From NCBI RefSeq assembly GCF_014644535.1, contig NZ_BMKW01000001.1, positions 310,001 to 374,000 of the forward strand: a stretch of DNA of 64,000 nucleotides, given 5' to 3'. The stretch comes from Neoroseomonas lacus. GTDB taxonomy: Bacteria > Pseudomonadota > Alphaproteobacteria > Acetobacterales > Acetobacteraceae. The notes under the pieces were generated by a model. It made no database searches, had not been told where the DNA came from, and saw only the letters and a list, made by a program, of their open reading frames with translations. A program made the position numbers and the translations under genes. Positions within the stretch are counted from its first letter, which is position 1, and the number at the start of each line of letters is the position of its first letter. Of this stretch, positions 43,923-52,968 are shown piece after piece.

Positions 43923-45506
43923 TCAGTTCATGCGCGCCCAGCGGAAGTAGGGCTGGTTATTCGCCATGTGCGGGATGGTGAAGGTGGACCGCATCGCCCA
44001 GGGGATCATCTGGTGATGCAGCGGGATGTGCGGGACGTCCTCGCGATAGAGGCGCAGCGCCTCGCGGATCGCCTCGTTGCGCGGCTCGCCCGACTGGGTC
44101 TGCATGCGCACGATCAACTCGTCCATGCGCGGGTTGGAATAGCGGCCATAGTTCCAGATGCCGTTGCCCGCGCCGCCATCGCGCGAGCGCAGCAGCGACT
44201 GGAAGGAATACAGCGCATCGAGCGTCGGCACGCCCCAGCCGAGCAGGTAGATGGAGGTGTCGTCGCGCTGGATCTTGGCGAAGAAAGGGGCGAGCGGCAT
44301 GGAATTCAGCCGCGCGCGCACCCCGACGCGCGCCCACATCGCCACCACCGCCTGGCAGATCTGCTCATCGTTGATGTAGCGGTTGTTCGGGCAGTCGAGG
44401 GTGATCTCGAAGCCGTTCGGATAGCCGGCCTCGGCCAGCAGGGCGCGGGCGCGGGCCTGGTCGTAGGGCAGGCGGACATCCTCGGCGGCGGTGTAGCCAT
44501 TGACCTGCGGCGGGAACAGCGTGCCGGTCACCACCGACTGGCCGCGCATGGTGGTGCGGTGGATCGCCTGGATGTCGATCGCCTGGTAGAGCGCCTGGCG
44601 CACCCGCAGGTCCTTCAGCGGATTGCGGCCGCGCACGTCCGAATAGAGCAGTTCGTCGCGGTTCACATCCATCGCGATGAAGATGGTGCGGACCTCGGGC
44701 CCTTCCGTCACCTTGATGTTCGGCGCGGCGCGCAGTCGGGCGAGGTCCTGCAGCGGCGGGTCGAGCACGAAATCCACCTCGCCCGACAGCAGGGCGGCGA
44801 CGCGCGTCGCATCCGAGGTGATCGGGCGGTAGATGATCTCGGTGATGTTGGCCTCGCGGCTGGCGGGTTCGTTCCAGCCCCACCATTCCGTGTTGCGCAC
44901 CATCACGGTGCGCACGTCCGGCTCGCGGGACTGCAGGCGGAAGGCGCCGGTGCCGTTGGTGTTGCGGGTGGTGAACATCTCCTCCCGCGCGCGGGTGTTC
45001 TGTGGGCGGGTGGCGTTGTGCTGTTCCGACCAGGCGCGCGACATCATCATCACGGAGGCGATCTTGTTCGGCAGGATCGGGTCGGGCGTGCTGGTGATGA
45101 CGTCCACGACCATCGGCTCGGCGAGGACCGCGCGCTCCACCGTGTCGACATAGATGCCGTAATTCGAGGTCGGCTCCCGCGCGCGCATGATGCTGAACAC
45201 CACGTCCTCGCCGGTGAAGGCCTGGCCGTCGTGGAATTTCACCCCGTCGCGCAGCCAGAAGCGCCAGCGGTTGGGCTCAACCTGCTCCCAACGGGTGGCC
45301 AGGCCCGGGGCGAGGCCGAGTTCCTGCGTGCGCTGGATCAGCGGGTCGTAGATCTGTTGCAGCACCATGGTAACGGTGCCGACATTCTGGCTGTGCGGAT
45401 CCATGGTGTTCGGGTCGCCCGAAGCGGCCCAGCGCACCGTGCGCGCCTCCGCCATCCCGGCACTCAGCCCCACGGCCAGTGCGGCCGCCATTAGCAGCTT
45501 ACGCAT
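43923..45506 (-). CDS. ABC transporter substrate-binding protein, family 5
   Basis: A 527-residue periplasmic receptor with a Sec signal (KLLMAAALAVGLSAGMAEA). The mature N-terminus has ASGDPNTMDPHSQN, the family block FWLRDGVKFHDGQAFTGEDVVFSI, TGAFRLQSREPDVRT, and a dipeptide-type C-terminus with REDVPHIPLHHQMIPWAM. The start at 45506 has ggagg 8 bases upstream; an in-frame ATG at 45521 lacks proper spacing. It heads the second Dpp operon (45506-39958). Confidence 0.93.
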   Translation of the reverse strand: MRKLLMAAALAVGLSAGMAEARTVRWAASGDPNTMDPHSQNVGTVTMVLQQIYDPLIQRTQELGLAPGLATRWEQVEPNRWRFWLRDGVKFHDGQAFTGEDVVFSIMRAREPTSNYGIYVDTVERAVLAEPMVVDVITSTPDPILPNKIASVMMMSRAWSEQHNATRPQNTRAREEMFTTRNTNGTGAFRLQSREPDVRTVMVRNTEWWGWNEPASREANITEIIYRPITSDATRVAALLSGEVDFVLDPPLQDLARLRAAPNIKVTEGPEVRTIFIAMDVNRDELLYSDVRGRNPLKDLRVRQALYQAIDIQAIHRTTMRGQSVVTGTLFPPQVNGYTAAEDVRLPYDQARARALLAEAGYPNGFEITLDCPNNRYINDEQICQAVVAMWARVGVRARLNSMPLAPFFAKIQRDDTSIYLLGWGVPTLDALYSFQSLLRSRDGGAGNGIWNYGRYSNPRMDELIVRMQTQSGEPRNEAIREALRLYREDVPHIPLHHQMIPWAMRSTFTIPHMANNQPYFRWARMN

Positions 45507-45571
45507 CCCTGTTGCCTCCATGTCTCCCGGCCCCCGGCACCTTGTGGGCCGGATTTGGCGCAAGTCTTCGG

Positions 45572-46663
45572 CTATAGGGCCGGCGGTGGCGGCACGGAAG
45601 AGGTTTGCGAGGCTTCCTCCTCGACACCACTCGCAAATTCGAGCAGCAGGGTATAGCCCACCGCCAGGACCACCGGCCCGAGGAACAAGCCGAGGAAGCC
45701 GAAGGCCAGCACGCCGCCCAGCGCGCCCATCAACGTGAGCAGCAGCGGCAGGTTCGCCCCGCGCGCGATCGCCCAGGGGCGGATGATGTTGTCGACCGAG
45801 GAGATCACCAGCGCCCCGTACAGCGCCATGAAGATGCCCCAGCCGGTCTGGCCCTGGGTCAGCAGCCAAAGGCTGGCCGGGATCCAGACCAGCGGCGCGC
45901 CGACCGGGAAGATCGAGATCACCCCGGTGACCACGGCCAGCAGCCCCGCCTGCGGCACTCCGGCGATCGACAGGCCGATGCCCGCCAGGATGCCCTGCGC
46001 CACCGCGGTGCCCACCAGGCCCCAGACCACACCCCGCGTCACGTCGGCGGCGAGGTTCATCATGCGGATGCCGGTCGCGCCGCCGAGGCGGTGCATCAGG
46101 CCCTTGGCGCGGACGGCCATGGCCGGCCCGTCGCGATAGAAGAAGAAGGCCAGCAGGATCGCGAGCAGCAGTTCCGCCAGCCCCGACAGCACCGCGAGCA
46201 GCACGGACAGCGCCTGTTGCGTCAGCGTGCCGGCGTAGGGCCGCAGCAGGCCGGCGAGGCCGAGCAGGTCGAATTCCGTCTCGCCGATCCAGGTGTGTAT
46301 CCAGGGGCCGACCACCGGCAGGCTCGACAGCCAGGCGCCAAGGCCGGGCAGGCCTTCGGTCAGCAGCGCCTCGATGCTGGCGCGCAGCGATTCGACCTCC
46401 TCGCGGCTGGTCGGCGCGGCGAGCACGATGGGCAGCCCGATCAGCAGGAACAGGGCGGCCACCATCAGCACCGCGCCGGCCCCGCGCGACAGACGGGCGC
46501 GCTGGCAGACGAAGGTGAAGACCGGCCAGGTGGAGAAGACGAGGATGACGGCCCACAGCAGGGCGGACATGAAGGGCCGCAGCACCAGCAGGCACGCCGC
46601 GGCGAGCGCGGCCAGCGCGGTGATCCCGATCATGCGCGCGGCGCGCGGTGTATCCATGGGCAT
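45572..46663 (-). CDS. AI-2E family transporter (PerM/TqsA type)
   Basis: A 363-residue membrane protein with about eight helices. Its family signature is AVILVFSTWPVFTFV, a large periplasmic region (about 70-145), FFFYRDGP and the conserved ISIFPVGAPLVWIPASLWLL and GLFLGPVVLAVGY segments. Members export autoinducer-2, act as Na+/H+ antiporters or are uncharacterised. The chosen start (46663, MPMDTPRAARMIG) precedes the first helix directly. Confidence 0.9.
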   Translation of the reverse strand: MPMDTPRAARMIGITALAALAAACLLVLRPFMSALLWAVILVFSTWPVFTFVCQRARLSRGAGAVLMVAALFLLIGLPIVLAAPTSREEVESLRASIEALLTEGLPGLGAWLSSLPVVGPWIHTWIGETEFDLLGLAGLLRPYAGTLTQQALSVLLAVLSGLAELLLAILLAFFFYRDGPAMAVRAKGLMHRLGGATGIRMMNLAADVTRGVVWGLVGTAVAQGILAGIGLSIAGVPQAGLLAVVTGVISIFPVGAPLVWIPASLWLLTQGQTGWGIFMALYGALVISSVDNIIRPWAIARGANLPLLLTLMGALGGVLAFGFLGLFLGPVVLAVGYTLLLEFASGVEEEASQTSSVPPPPAL

Positions 46664-46769
46664 GCGGTCATCCTGCCCGAAGCGCGGGGCTGCGGCGAGC
46701 CCGGGGCTGGCCCGCCGGCCATGGTGGCGGTAGCCTGCCGGCATAACGCTTCCTTGGGGGAAAGCCGGA

Positions 46770-47549
46770 ATGCCTCGTTTTGCCGCGAACCTCTCGATGA
46801 TGTTCAACGAGGTGCCGTTCCTCGACCGCTTCGCGCTGGCCGCCAAGTCCGGCTTCAAGGCGGTGGAGTTCCTTTTCCCCTACGACTTCCCGGCCGCCGA
46901 GATCGCCACGCGGCTGAAGGATAACGGCCTGTCCCAGGTGCTGTTCAACGCGCCGCCGGGCGACTGGACAAAGGGCGAGCGCGGCATGGCCGCCCTGCCC
47001 GGCCGCCAAAGCGAGTTCCGCGACGCCATCGCCCGAGCGCTGGAATACAGCGTGGAGCTCGAATGCCCGCGGCTGCATGTGATGGCCGGGTTGAAGCCCG
47101 AGGGTGTCGCGCATGACACGATGACGGCGGTCTATGGCGCCAACCTCGCCTGGGCGGCGGAGCAATGCGCGAAGGTCGGCGTGAAGCCGATCATCGAGCC
47201 GATCAACCACCGCGACATTCCCGGATTCTTCCTCAACACCACCGACCAGGCGGCGGCGATCATCGCCGCGGTCGGGCCGGAGAAGCTCGGGATGCAGTTC
47301 GACCTCTATCACTGCCAGATCACCGAAGGCGACGTGGTCAAGCGGGTCGAGAAGCACCTGCCGCTGATCGCTCATATGCAGGTGGCCGACAATCCTGGCC
47401 GCAACGAGCCGGGCACCGGGGAGGTCAACTGGCCCTTCGTGTTCGAGCGGATTGATGCACTCGGCTTCCGCGGCTGGATCGGCTGCGAATACCGGCCGGC
47501 GGGCGAGACGGTGGCCGGGCTGGGCTGGTTCGCGCCGTACAAGGCGTAG
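46770..47549 (+). CDS. Hydroxypyruvate isomerase family protein (OtnI/Hyi-like)
   Basis: A 259-residue TIM-barrel isomerase. Features: MPRFAANLSMMFNEVPFLDRF, FKAVEFLFPYDFPA, metal ligands in IIEPINHRDIPGFFLN and MQFDLYHCQITEGD, and GCEYRPAGETVAGLGW. This matches Hyi (hydroxypyruvate / tartronate semialdehyde) and OtnI (2-oxo-tetronate isomerase). Next to a tartronate-semialdehyde-reductase-like gene on the same strand 187 bp downstream, it suggests glyoxylate or C4 acid metabolism. Confidence 0.9.
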   Translation: MPRFAANLSMMFNEVPFLDRFALAAKSGFKAVEFLFPYDFPAAEIATRLKDNGLSQVLFNAPPGDWTKGERGMAALPGRQSEFRDAIARALEYSVELECPRLHVMAGLKPEGVAHDTMTAVYGANLAWAAEQCAKVGVKPIIEPINHRDIPGFFLNTTDQAAAIIAAVGPEKLGMQFDLYHCQITEGDVVKRVEKHLPLIAHMQVADNPGRNEPGTGEVNWPFVFERIDALGFRGWIGCEYRPAGETVAGLGWFAPYKA

Positions 47550-47736
47550 CCGGCCCGCTTCGGCCGCCGCGCCGTCAGCCTGACGCGCGGCCCTCCGCCC
47601 TCGGAGGCGAAGACCGTCATGACGGGACGCCGAGCCTCGCATGTTCCCGCGCGCGAGACTCCGCTATCTGTGCGGGCCGGCTCCGGATGGCGCCGATCCA
47701 TGGGCCTCGCCGCCCGCCCCTTACGGAGAGAAACGC

Positions 47737-48621
47737 ATGAAGATCGCCTTCATCGGCCTCGGCATCATGGGTCGCCCCATGGCCGGCCACCTCAAGGCCG
47801 CCGGCCATGACATCACCGTCGTCGAGCGCGCCAGCCTGACCGCCGAGGACCGCGCCGCCTTCGCCGTCGCCCCGGATGCCGCCACCGCCACCGCCGGGGC
47901 CGAGGTCGCCATCCTGATGGTGCCCGACACCCCCGATGTCGAGGCCGTGCTGTTCGGCGCGAAGGGTGTCGCCGAGGGGCTGAAGCCCGGCACGCTGGTG
48001 ATCGACATGTCCTCGATCAGCCCGACCGCGACGAAAGCCTTCGCCGAGAAGATCGCGGCCAAGGGCGGCGACTACCTCGACGCGCCCGTCTCGGGCGGCG
48101 AGGTCGGCGCCAAGCAGGCCAGCCTGACCATCATGGTCGGCGGGTCGGACGCCGCCTTCGCCCGCGCCAAGCCGCTGTTCGATGCGATGGGCAAGAACGT
48201 GACCCTGGTCGGGCCGGTCGGCGCCGGGCAGACCTGCAAGGTCGCCAACCAGATCATCGTCGCGCTGACCATCGAGGCGGTGGCCGAGGCGCTGACCTTC
48301 GCCTCCAAGGCCGGTGCCGATCCCGCCAAGGTGCGCCAGGCGCTGATGGGCGGGCTGGCTACCTCGCGCATCCTGGAACTGCATGGCGAGCGGATGATCA
48401 AGCGCACCTTCGCGCCCGGCTTCCGTATCCGGCTGCACCAGAAGGACCTGAACCTGGCGCTGCAGGCCGGGCGGGACCTTGGCGTGGCGCTGCCCAACAC
48501 GGCCTCGACCCAGCAGCTTTTCGCCGCGGTGTCGGCGGCGGGCGGGGCGGAGCTGGACCATTCCAGTCTCGTGAAGGCGCTTGAGACGCTCGCCGCCCAC
48601 AAGGTTGCCGAGGACGCCTGA
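47737..48621 (+). CDS. garR: 3-hydroxyacid dehydrogenase, tartronate-semialdehyde-reductase type
   Basis: A 294-residue NAD(P)-dependent beta-hydroxyacid dehydrogenase. It has the Rossmann GLGIMGRPMAGHL, the signature DMSSISPTATKAFAEKI, substrate motif DAPVSGGEVGAKQASLTIMVGG and the catalytic lysine in GAGQTCKVANQII (KxxN). It reduces 2-hydroxy-3-oxopropanoate or similar. Start 47737 has ggagag 6 bases before it. Pairing with the isomerase at 46770-47549 fits the glyoxylate/hydroxypyruvate route. The symbol is by similarity; GlxR or a 3-hydroxyisobutyrate dehydrogenase are alternatives. Confidence 0.88.
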   Translation: MKIAFIGLGIMGRPMAGHLKAAGHDITVVERASLTAEDRAAFAVAPDAATATAGAEVAILMVPDTPDVEAVLFGAKGVAEGLKPGTLVIDMSSISPTATKAFAEKIAAKGGDYLDAPVSGGEVGAKQASLTIMVGGSDAAFARAKPLFDAMGKNVTLVGPVGAGQTCKVANQIIVALTIEAVAEALTFASKAGADPAKVRQALMGGLATSRILELHGERMIKRTFAPGFRIRLHQKDLNLALQAGRDLGVALPNTASTQQLFAAVSAAGGAELDHSSLVKALETLAAHKVAEDA

Positions 48622-49019
48622 GAGTCCGTTCGGCACTGGCCATCCGGCGCGTTTCACGTCCGGCACCGGCCCGCAGCCTTGCCCATTCCAGGATACTGAC
48701 CTGGACGGCTGGGTGGGGATGCGGGTCGATGTCGTTTGATTGGAGGACGCCATAACATATTGTTTTTACGAATATTTTAATCCGACCGAGCGATTCCGGC
48801 TGATCGGGATCTGCTCCGAGCGGCGAGCCGGACGCAGCGTCGCGCCGTGTGGCGCGTTTCGTCGCGCGCCTAGCCGTTCGGGCGACGACCCACGGGGTGA
48901 CGGCTCGGCATTCGGTGCGCGCGACCCGTGGATAGAAATCGTCACGAAGCCGCGTGCGTGAGATTATGTCTCGGAAATCAACCTGAAACCCAGTAACGTG
49001 AATTCTCTCCGACGACGGG
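48622..49019. other. Intergenic region upstream of the XRE regulator
   Basis: 398 bp without a supported gene. It has a strongly AT-rich patch (48752-48785, catattgtttttacgaatat) in otherwise GC-rich DNA and a repeat of the 36424-36472 motif at 48684-48725. The AT-rich patch could hold a promoter of the XRE gene, but it lies over 230 bp away. Confidence 0.6.
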
Positions 49020-49907
49020 ATGATTGAAATGCGATTCGCCGAAATCGGTCAGCAACTGCGGGCCTACCGCCTGGAATCCGGCCTTCGTGCCGAGGAAATC
49101 GCGGCGCGTCTTGGTGTGTCACGGGCGGCGCTCTATCGCTACGAGAAGGGCGAGGTGATCAAGCTCGACACCATCCGCCGTCTCGCCGAATTGCTGAAGA
49201 TCTCGCCACTGTCCCTGCTGGGGATCGGCGTCGAATATTTCGGTCGCCCGGCCGCCTTTCAGGAACGGCTGCGACAGGTCGAGGAACAAGCTGACCAGGT
49301 GCTCCAGGTCGGTGGCGGCCTTTGCTACCCGGTCACGTCCGAAGCGTTCGACGGCGCGCTGGCGGAGGCCTGGACCGAGCATGCTGACGGCCAGCCGGAC
49401 CGCCTGCTGGCCCGGACCCAGGTCGAGCAGATGCTCGGCCTGCTGGCCGCCCGCAAGAAGCTGCAGCAGGCGCGCAAGCCGAACATCATCGCCTTGCTCG
49501 GCGAGACGACCCTTGCGCGGCTGTTGGCCGACGGGATCGCCGCGGGCCTGCCGCTGTCCGAGCGCGCGCGCATGCGCTGCCGTCTCGCCGCGCGGTCGGA
49601 AGCGGACGCCATCGCCGACCAGATGGAGACCGTGCCGATCGGCCTGCAGCTCGGCCTGATCGCCGGGTCCGAACCCAGCGGGCCCTTCCTGGTGCTGCGT
49701 GGGCGCGAGCGCGCCAACGTCATCGGCAGCGCCTTTGCCCCGGACGCGCATCCCACCGCCGCCGCCGGCGTCGCCTTCATCACCTCGGCCGACGAGGCGG
49801 TCGGCACCCATCAGCGCGTCGCCGAGGCCGCCTGGCGGGACGCCCTGAAGGGCGCCGAGGCCGCGGCGCGGGTGCGCCAGCTGATCCGCCTGCACGCCGC
49901 GGCCTGA
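49020..49907 (+). CDS. XRE family transcriptional regulator with unknown C-terminal domain
   Basis: A 295-residue regulator. The N-terminal helix-turn-helix (about 6-62) is RLESGLRAEEIAARLGVSRA, then ALYRYEKGEVIKLDTIRRLA. The rest (70-295) is a helical effector domain with no motif I recognise; similar long XRE proteins exist in Acetobacteraceae. I list the ATG at 49020; ATG 49029 (MRFAEIG) is equally possible. No target operator is evident. Confidence 0.85.
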   Translation: MIEMRFAEIGQQLRAYRLESGLRAEEIAARLGVSRAALYRYEKGEVIKLDTIRRLAELLKISPLSLLGIGVEYFGRPAAFQERLRQVEEQADQVLQVGGGLCYPVTSEAFDGALAEAWTEHADGQPDRLLARTQVEQMLGLLAARKKLQQARKPNIIALLGETTLARLLADGIAAGLPLSERARMRCRLAARSEADAIADQMETVPIGLQLGLIAGSEPSGPFLVLRGRERANVIGSAFAPDAHPTAAAGVAFITSADEAVGTHQRVAEAAWRDALKGAEAAARVRQLIRLHAAA

Positions 49908-50215
49908 CACCGGGCCGGATCAGTCGGTGCCGCCTGTCGCCGGGACAGGTGCGCCGGAGCTGAGGGGCGGATCGACCTTGCAAGGGCGGCGGCGCAGTAG
50001 CGTCAGCGAAGACAAAACATTTAAAGGCATATAGTTAGATATGTTATTTGATGTTCTTTCCAACCTGGAGGGGGCAGCCCTTTCCGAAGACACGACCGTT
50101 CCCGGACCCCCTGCCGTGGGCTTCCTTGATCCTGCCCCTCGTATTGCGCCGCGGGCTGTCGCGGGTGCCGTTCAACCCGTGCCGCCAGGACGCAGCCGGG
50201 GCGGTGCCCCAGTCC
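49908..50215. other. Intergenic region with AT-rich patch
   Basis: 308 bp without a supported gene, between convergent genes. An AT-rich patch at 50012-50058 (aaaacatttaaaggcatatag) stands out against GC-rich surroundings. Confidence 0.55.
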
Positions 50216-52846
50216 TTACAGCTGCTTGCGTGCCTCCATGATGTCCGGATCCTCGGCGCTGATATGCAGTTCGAAGCCCAGGGCGCGCACGAAGCCCAGC
50301 ATCGGGCGGTTCGTCGCCAGCACCTGGCCGACGATCGCCTTCATGCCGACCAACCGGCCCCACTCGAACAGCCGCTCCATCAGGTGCCGCGCCAGGCCCT
50401 GGCCCTTCCAGCTCGGGTCCACGATCACCGCGAATTCGCCGCTCTCGCCCCCCGGTTCACGGATCAGGCGGGAGACGCCGACCGTCAGGTCCGGCCCGCC
50501 CTCGACATGCTCGGCGGCGACGAAGGCCATCTCCCGGTCGTAGTCGATCTGCGTCATCCGGGCGATCTGTGCCGCGCCAAGCTCGGTCATGGCGGAGAAG
50601 AAGCGGTAGCGGACATCCTCGGCCGTCAGGCGACGGAAGGCCTCGGCATGGGCGGCGGCATCCTCGGGGCGGATCGGGCGGACCACGACGCTCCGGCCAT
50701 CCTTGCCTCGCCACGAGCGCGCCAGCTCTGCCGGATAGGGCGGGATGGCGAGCAGGGATGACTGGCCCGACGGGCGCAGCAGCAGGGAGGCGTCGAGCGC
50801 CAGCACACCCTGAGCATCGGCCGCCAGCGGATTGATTCCAAAGAATTCAATCTCGGGAAAATCCACCGCGATCTGCGACAGCCGCACCAGGGCATCGGCG
50901 ATCGCCGGCACATTGGCCGGCGGATGGTCGCGCCAGCCGTCCAGCAGCCGCGCGGTGCGTGTCTGGCGGATCAGCGCATGGGCCAGGGTAAGGTTCAGCG
51001 GCGGCAGGTCGAAGCCCTCATCGGGGTCGATATCGGCCGCGGTGCCACCGCGGCCGAAGGCAATCCAGGGGCCGAACATGGTGTCATCACCCAGGCGCAG
51101 ACGGAGTTCCTGCACCCGCCCGGCCTGGCGCTGCACCAGGAAGCCGGTCAGCCGCGCCTCGGGCCGCGCCGCCGCGACGCGGGCCGCCATCGCCTCGGCC
51201 GCCACGCGCACCGCCGCCGGACTGGACAGGCCGAGGGTGACGCCGCCGACCTCGGTCTTGCGGCCGATATCGGGGCTGAGAATCTTCAGCACCACCGGGA
51301 AGCCGAGCATGGCGGCGGCGTCGGCGGCTTCCGCCGGCCCGGCCACGGCGCGGCCCGGCACGGTCGGGATGCCATAGGCGGCGAGCACCGACAGCGCTTC
51401 CTCCTCGGTCAGTTCCCGCCTGTCGGCGGCGCGGGCGGTTGCGAAGATGCGCGCCACGCGGGCGCGGTCCGGGGCGAGGTTGAGCACCGCGCGGGGCGGC
51501 AATTCGGCCGCAGCGGCCCGGTTGCGGCGGTCCTGCGCCAAATGCAGCGCGCCGCGAACAGCGGCCTCGGGGGTGGGGAAAACGGCGACCCCGGCTTCGG
51601 CCAGACGCGCGCGCTGAGAGCCGGCGGTGGCCTGGCCCGGCCAGCCGACCAGGATCGGGGCGCCACGGCTGGCCTTGACCGCGGCCGTCAGGGTTTCGCG
51701 CACCAATGCGGGGTCGCTGTCGGGCTCGGGGGCGCAGAGGGCGACCACGGCATCGACGCCGGGCAGGCCGGCGAGCATCGCCGCCGCCTCGCCCAGACGC
51801 GGCGCCGAGCCGGCCGCCAGCGCGAGCGGGTTGCGACCGCTCCAGCCGGCCGGCAGGCCGACCGCGATCGCGGCCATCGCGTCGTCGTCGATCTCGGCCA
51901 GCCTTCCGCCACCGGCGAGCGCCGCGTCCGAGGCCAGGCTGCCGAGGCCGACTCCGTTGGTGACCACCGCGATGCGGTCCCCCGCCCCGGCCAGCGGGCG
52001 TGGCGAGACGCGCACCCGTGCGAGGGTCTCGGCGGCCGAGAGAAGGTCCTCGAGCCCGGCGACGCGCAGCACGCCGGCGCGGCGCAGCGCGGCTTCCATC
52101 ACCGCATCGGCCTGGCCGGAGGCATCGGCGAGGCGCCCGCCGGCGCGGATTGCCACCACGGGGCGGGTGCGCGCCGCGGCGCGGGCGGCGGAGATGAACA
52201 TCCGCCGGTTCTTGATGCGCCGGATGTCGAGCAGGATGGCCCCGGTGCCCGGGTCGCGCGCCAACCAGTCGAGCACGCCGGCGAAGCCCTGCCCCTGGTT
52301 GCCGCCGATGCCGACGACATGGGTGAAGCCGACCGCCTCGGCGGCCGCCCAGTCGAGCACCGCCCGCGCGATGGCCGAGGACTGCGTTACCAGCGCGAGA
52401 CGCCCCTTGGCCGGCTGGACATGCGACAGCGTGGCGTTCAGCCCGATCGCCGGCACCGCGATGCCGAAGGAGCCCTGCCCCAGCGCCCGCATGCCGGTGC
52501 GCCGCTCCAGCGCGGCGAGGTCGGGGGCCGGGCCGGGCACCATGGCGGCATGGCAGCCGCGTGCGGCCAGGGCCGTCATGGCGGCTTCCAGCGCCTCGGG
52601 CGGCAGGCACAGGACGGCGAGGTCGGGTGTCACCGGCAGCGCGGCGATGTCGGGGAAGGCTTCCAAGCCATCCGGGCTGGCGCCGACGGCCATCAGCCGG
52701 CCGCGGAAGCCGCCAGCGGCGAGGTTGCGGGCGAGGACGGGCGCCTCGGCACTGCCCTCACCCACCACCAGCACGACGCTGGACGGGTGGAACAGGGCGG
52801 AAGGGCGGAAGCCACCACGCGGGGCAAGGGTCAGGAATTCGGGCAT
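50216..52846 (-). CDS. Pat-like protein: NDP-forming acyl-CoA synthetase domain fused to GNAT acetyltransferase, ligase site degenerate
   Basis: An 876-residue protein resembling bacterial lysine acetyltransferase Pat/YfiQ. Residues 10-470 are a CoA-binding/succinyl-CoA-ligase-like region, 480-700 an ATP-grasp region (EEALSVLAAYGIPTVPGRAV, VVLKILSPDIGRKTEVGGV), and 718-876 a GNAT domain with catalytic-type GEFAVIVDPSWKGQGLARHLM. Active ADP-forming ligases carry a His in the alpha SHTGALAG-type motif, here the stretch ADASGQADAVM, and a second in the beta HKxD motif, here Arg529 (GRKTEVGG). Both histidines are missing, so this is probably a regulatory acetyltransferase, as in Salmonella Pat. 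An alternative start is 52861. Confidence 0.9.
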   Translation of the reverse strand: MPEFLTLAPRGGFRPSALFHPSSVVLVVGEGSAEAPVLARNLAAGGFRGRLMAVGASPDGLEAFPDIAALPVTPDLAVLCLPPEALEAAMTALAARGCHAAMVPGPAPDLAALERRTGMRALGQGSFGIAVPAIGLNATLSHVQPAKGRLALVTQSSAIARAVLDWAAAEAVGFTHVVGIGGNQGQGFAGVLDWLARDPGTGAILLDIRRIKNRRMFISAARAAARTRPVVAIRAGGRLADASGQADAVMEAALRRAGVLRVAGLEDLLSAAETLARVRVSPRPLAGAGDRIAVVTNGVGLGSLASDAALAGGGRLAEIDDDAMAAIAVGLPAGWSGRNPLALAAGSAPRLGEAAAMLAGLPGVDAVVALCAPEPDSDPALVRETLTAAVKASRGAPILVGWPGQATAGSQRARLAEAGVAVFPTPEAAVRGALHLAQDRRNRAAAAELPPRAVLNLAPDRARVARIFATARAADRRELTEEEALSVLAAYGIPTVPGRAVAGPAEAADAAAMLGFPVVLKILSPDIGRKTEVGGVTLGLSSPAAVRVAAEAMAARVAAARPEARLTGFLVQRQAGRVQELRLRLGDDTMFGPWIAFGRGGTAADIDPDEGFDLPPLNLTLAHALIRQTRTARLLDGWRDHPPANVPAIADALVRLSQIAVDFPEIEFFGINPLAADAQGVLALDASLLLRPSGQSSLLAIPPYPAELARSWRGKDGRSVVVRPIRPEDAAAHAEAFRRLTAEDVRYRFFSAMTELGAAQIARMTQIDYDREMAFVAAEHVEGGPDLTVGVSRLIREPGGESGEFAVIVDPSWKGQGLARHLMERLFEWGRLVGMKAIVGQVLATNRPMLGFVRALGFELHISAEDPDIMEARKQL

Positions 52847-52968
52847 TGTGCAGTGCAACATGGCGTTGAGGGCGCGGCGCGGCAACCCGGGATTTCGTAT
52901 CGGTGCCGCCGGCATCTTGCCGGTTTCGTCCAGGCGTCTTCCACTGCGCCATCATGAGGGATGGTGGA

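Noticed and set aside
42888-45494. An 868-residue plus-strand frame over the second Dpp operon
   Set aside because: Antisense to the permease and receptor genes, which carry clear motifs; Gln/His/Asp-rich shadow.
50924-52957. A 677-residue plus-strand frame over the Pat-like gene
   Set aside because: Antisense shadow with Arg/Gly-rich text; the minus-strand protein has synthetase and GNAT motifs throughout.
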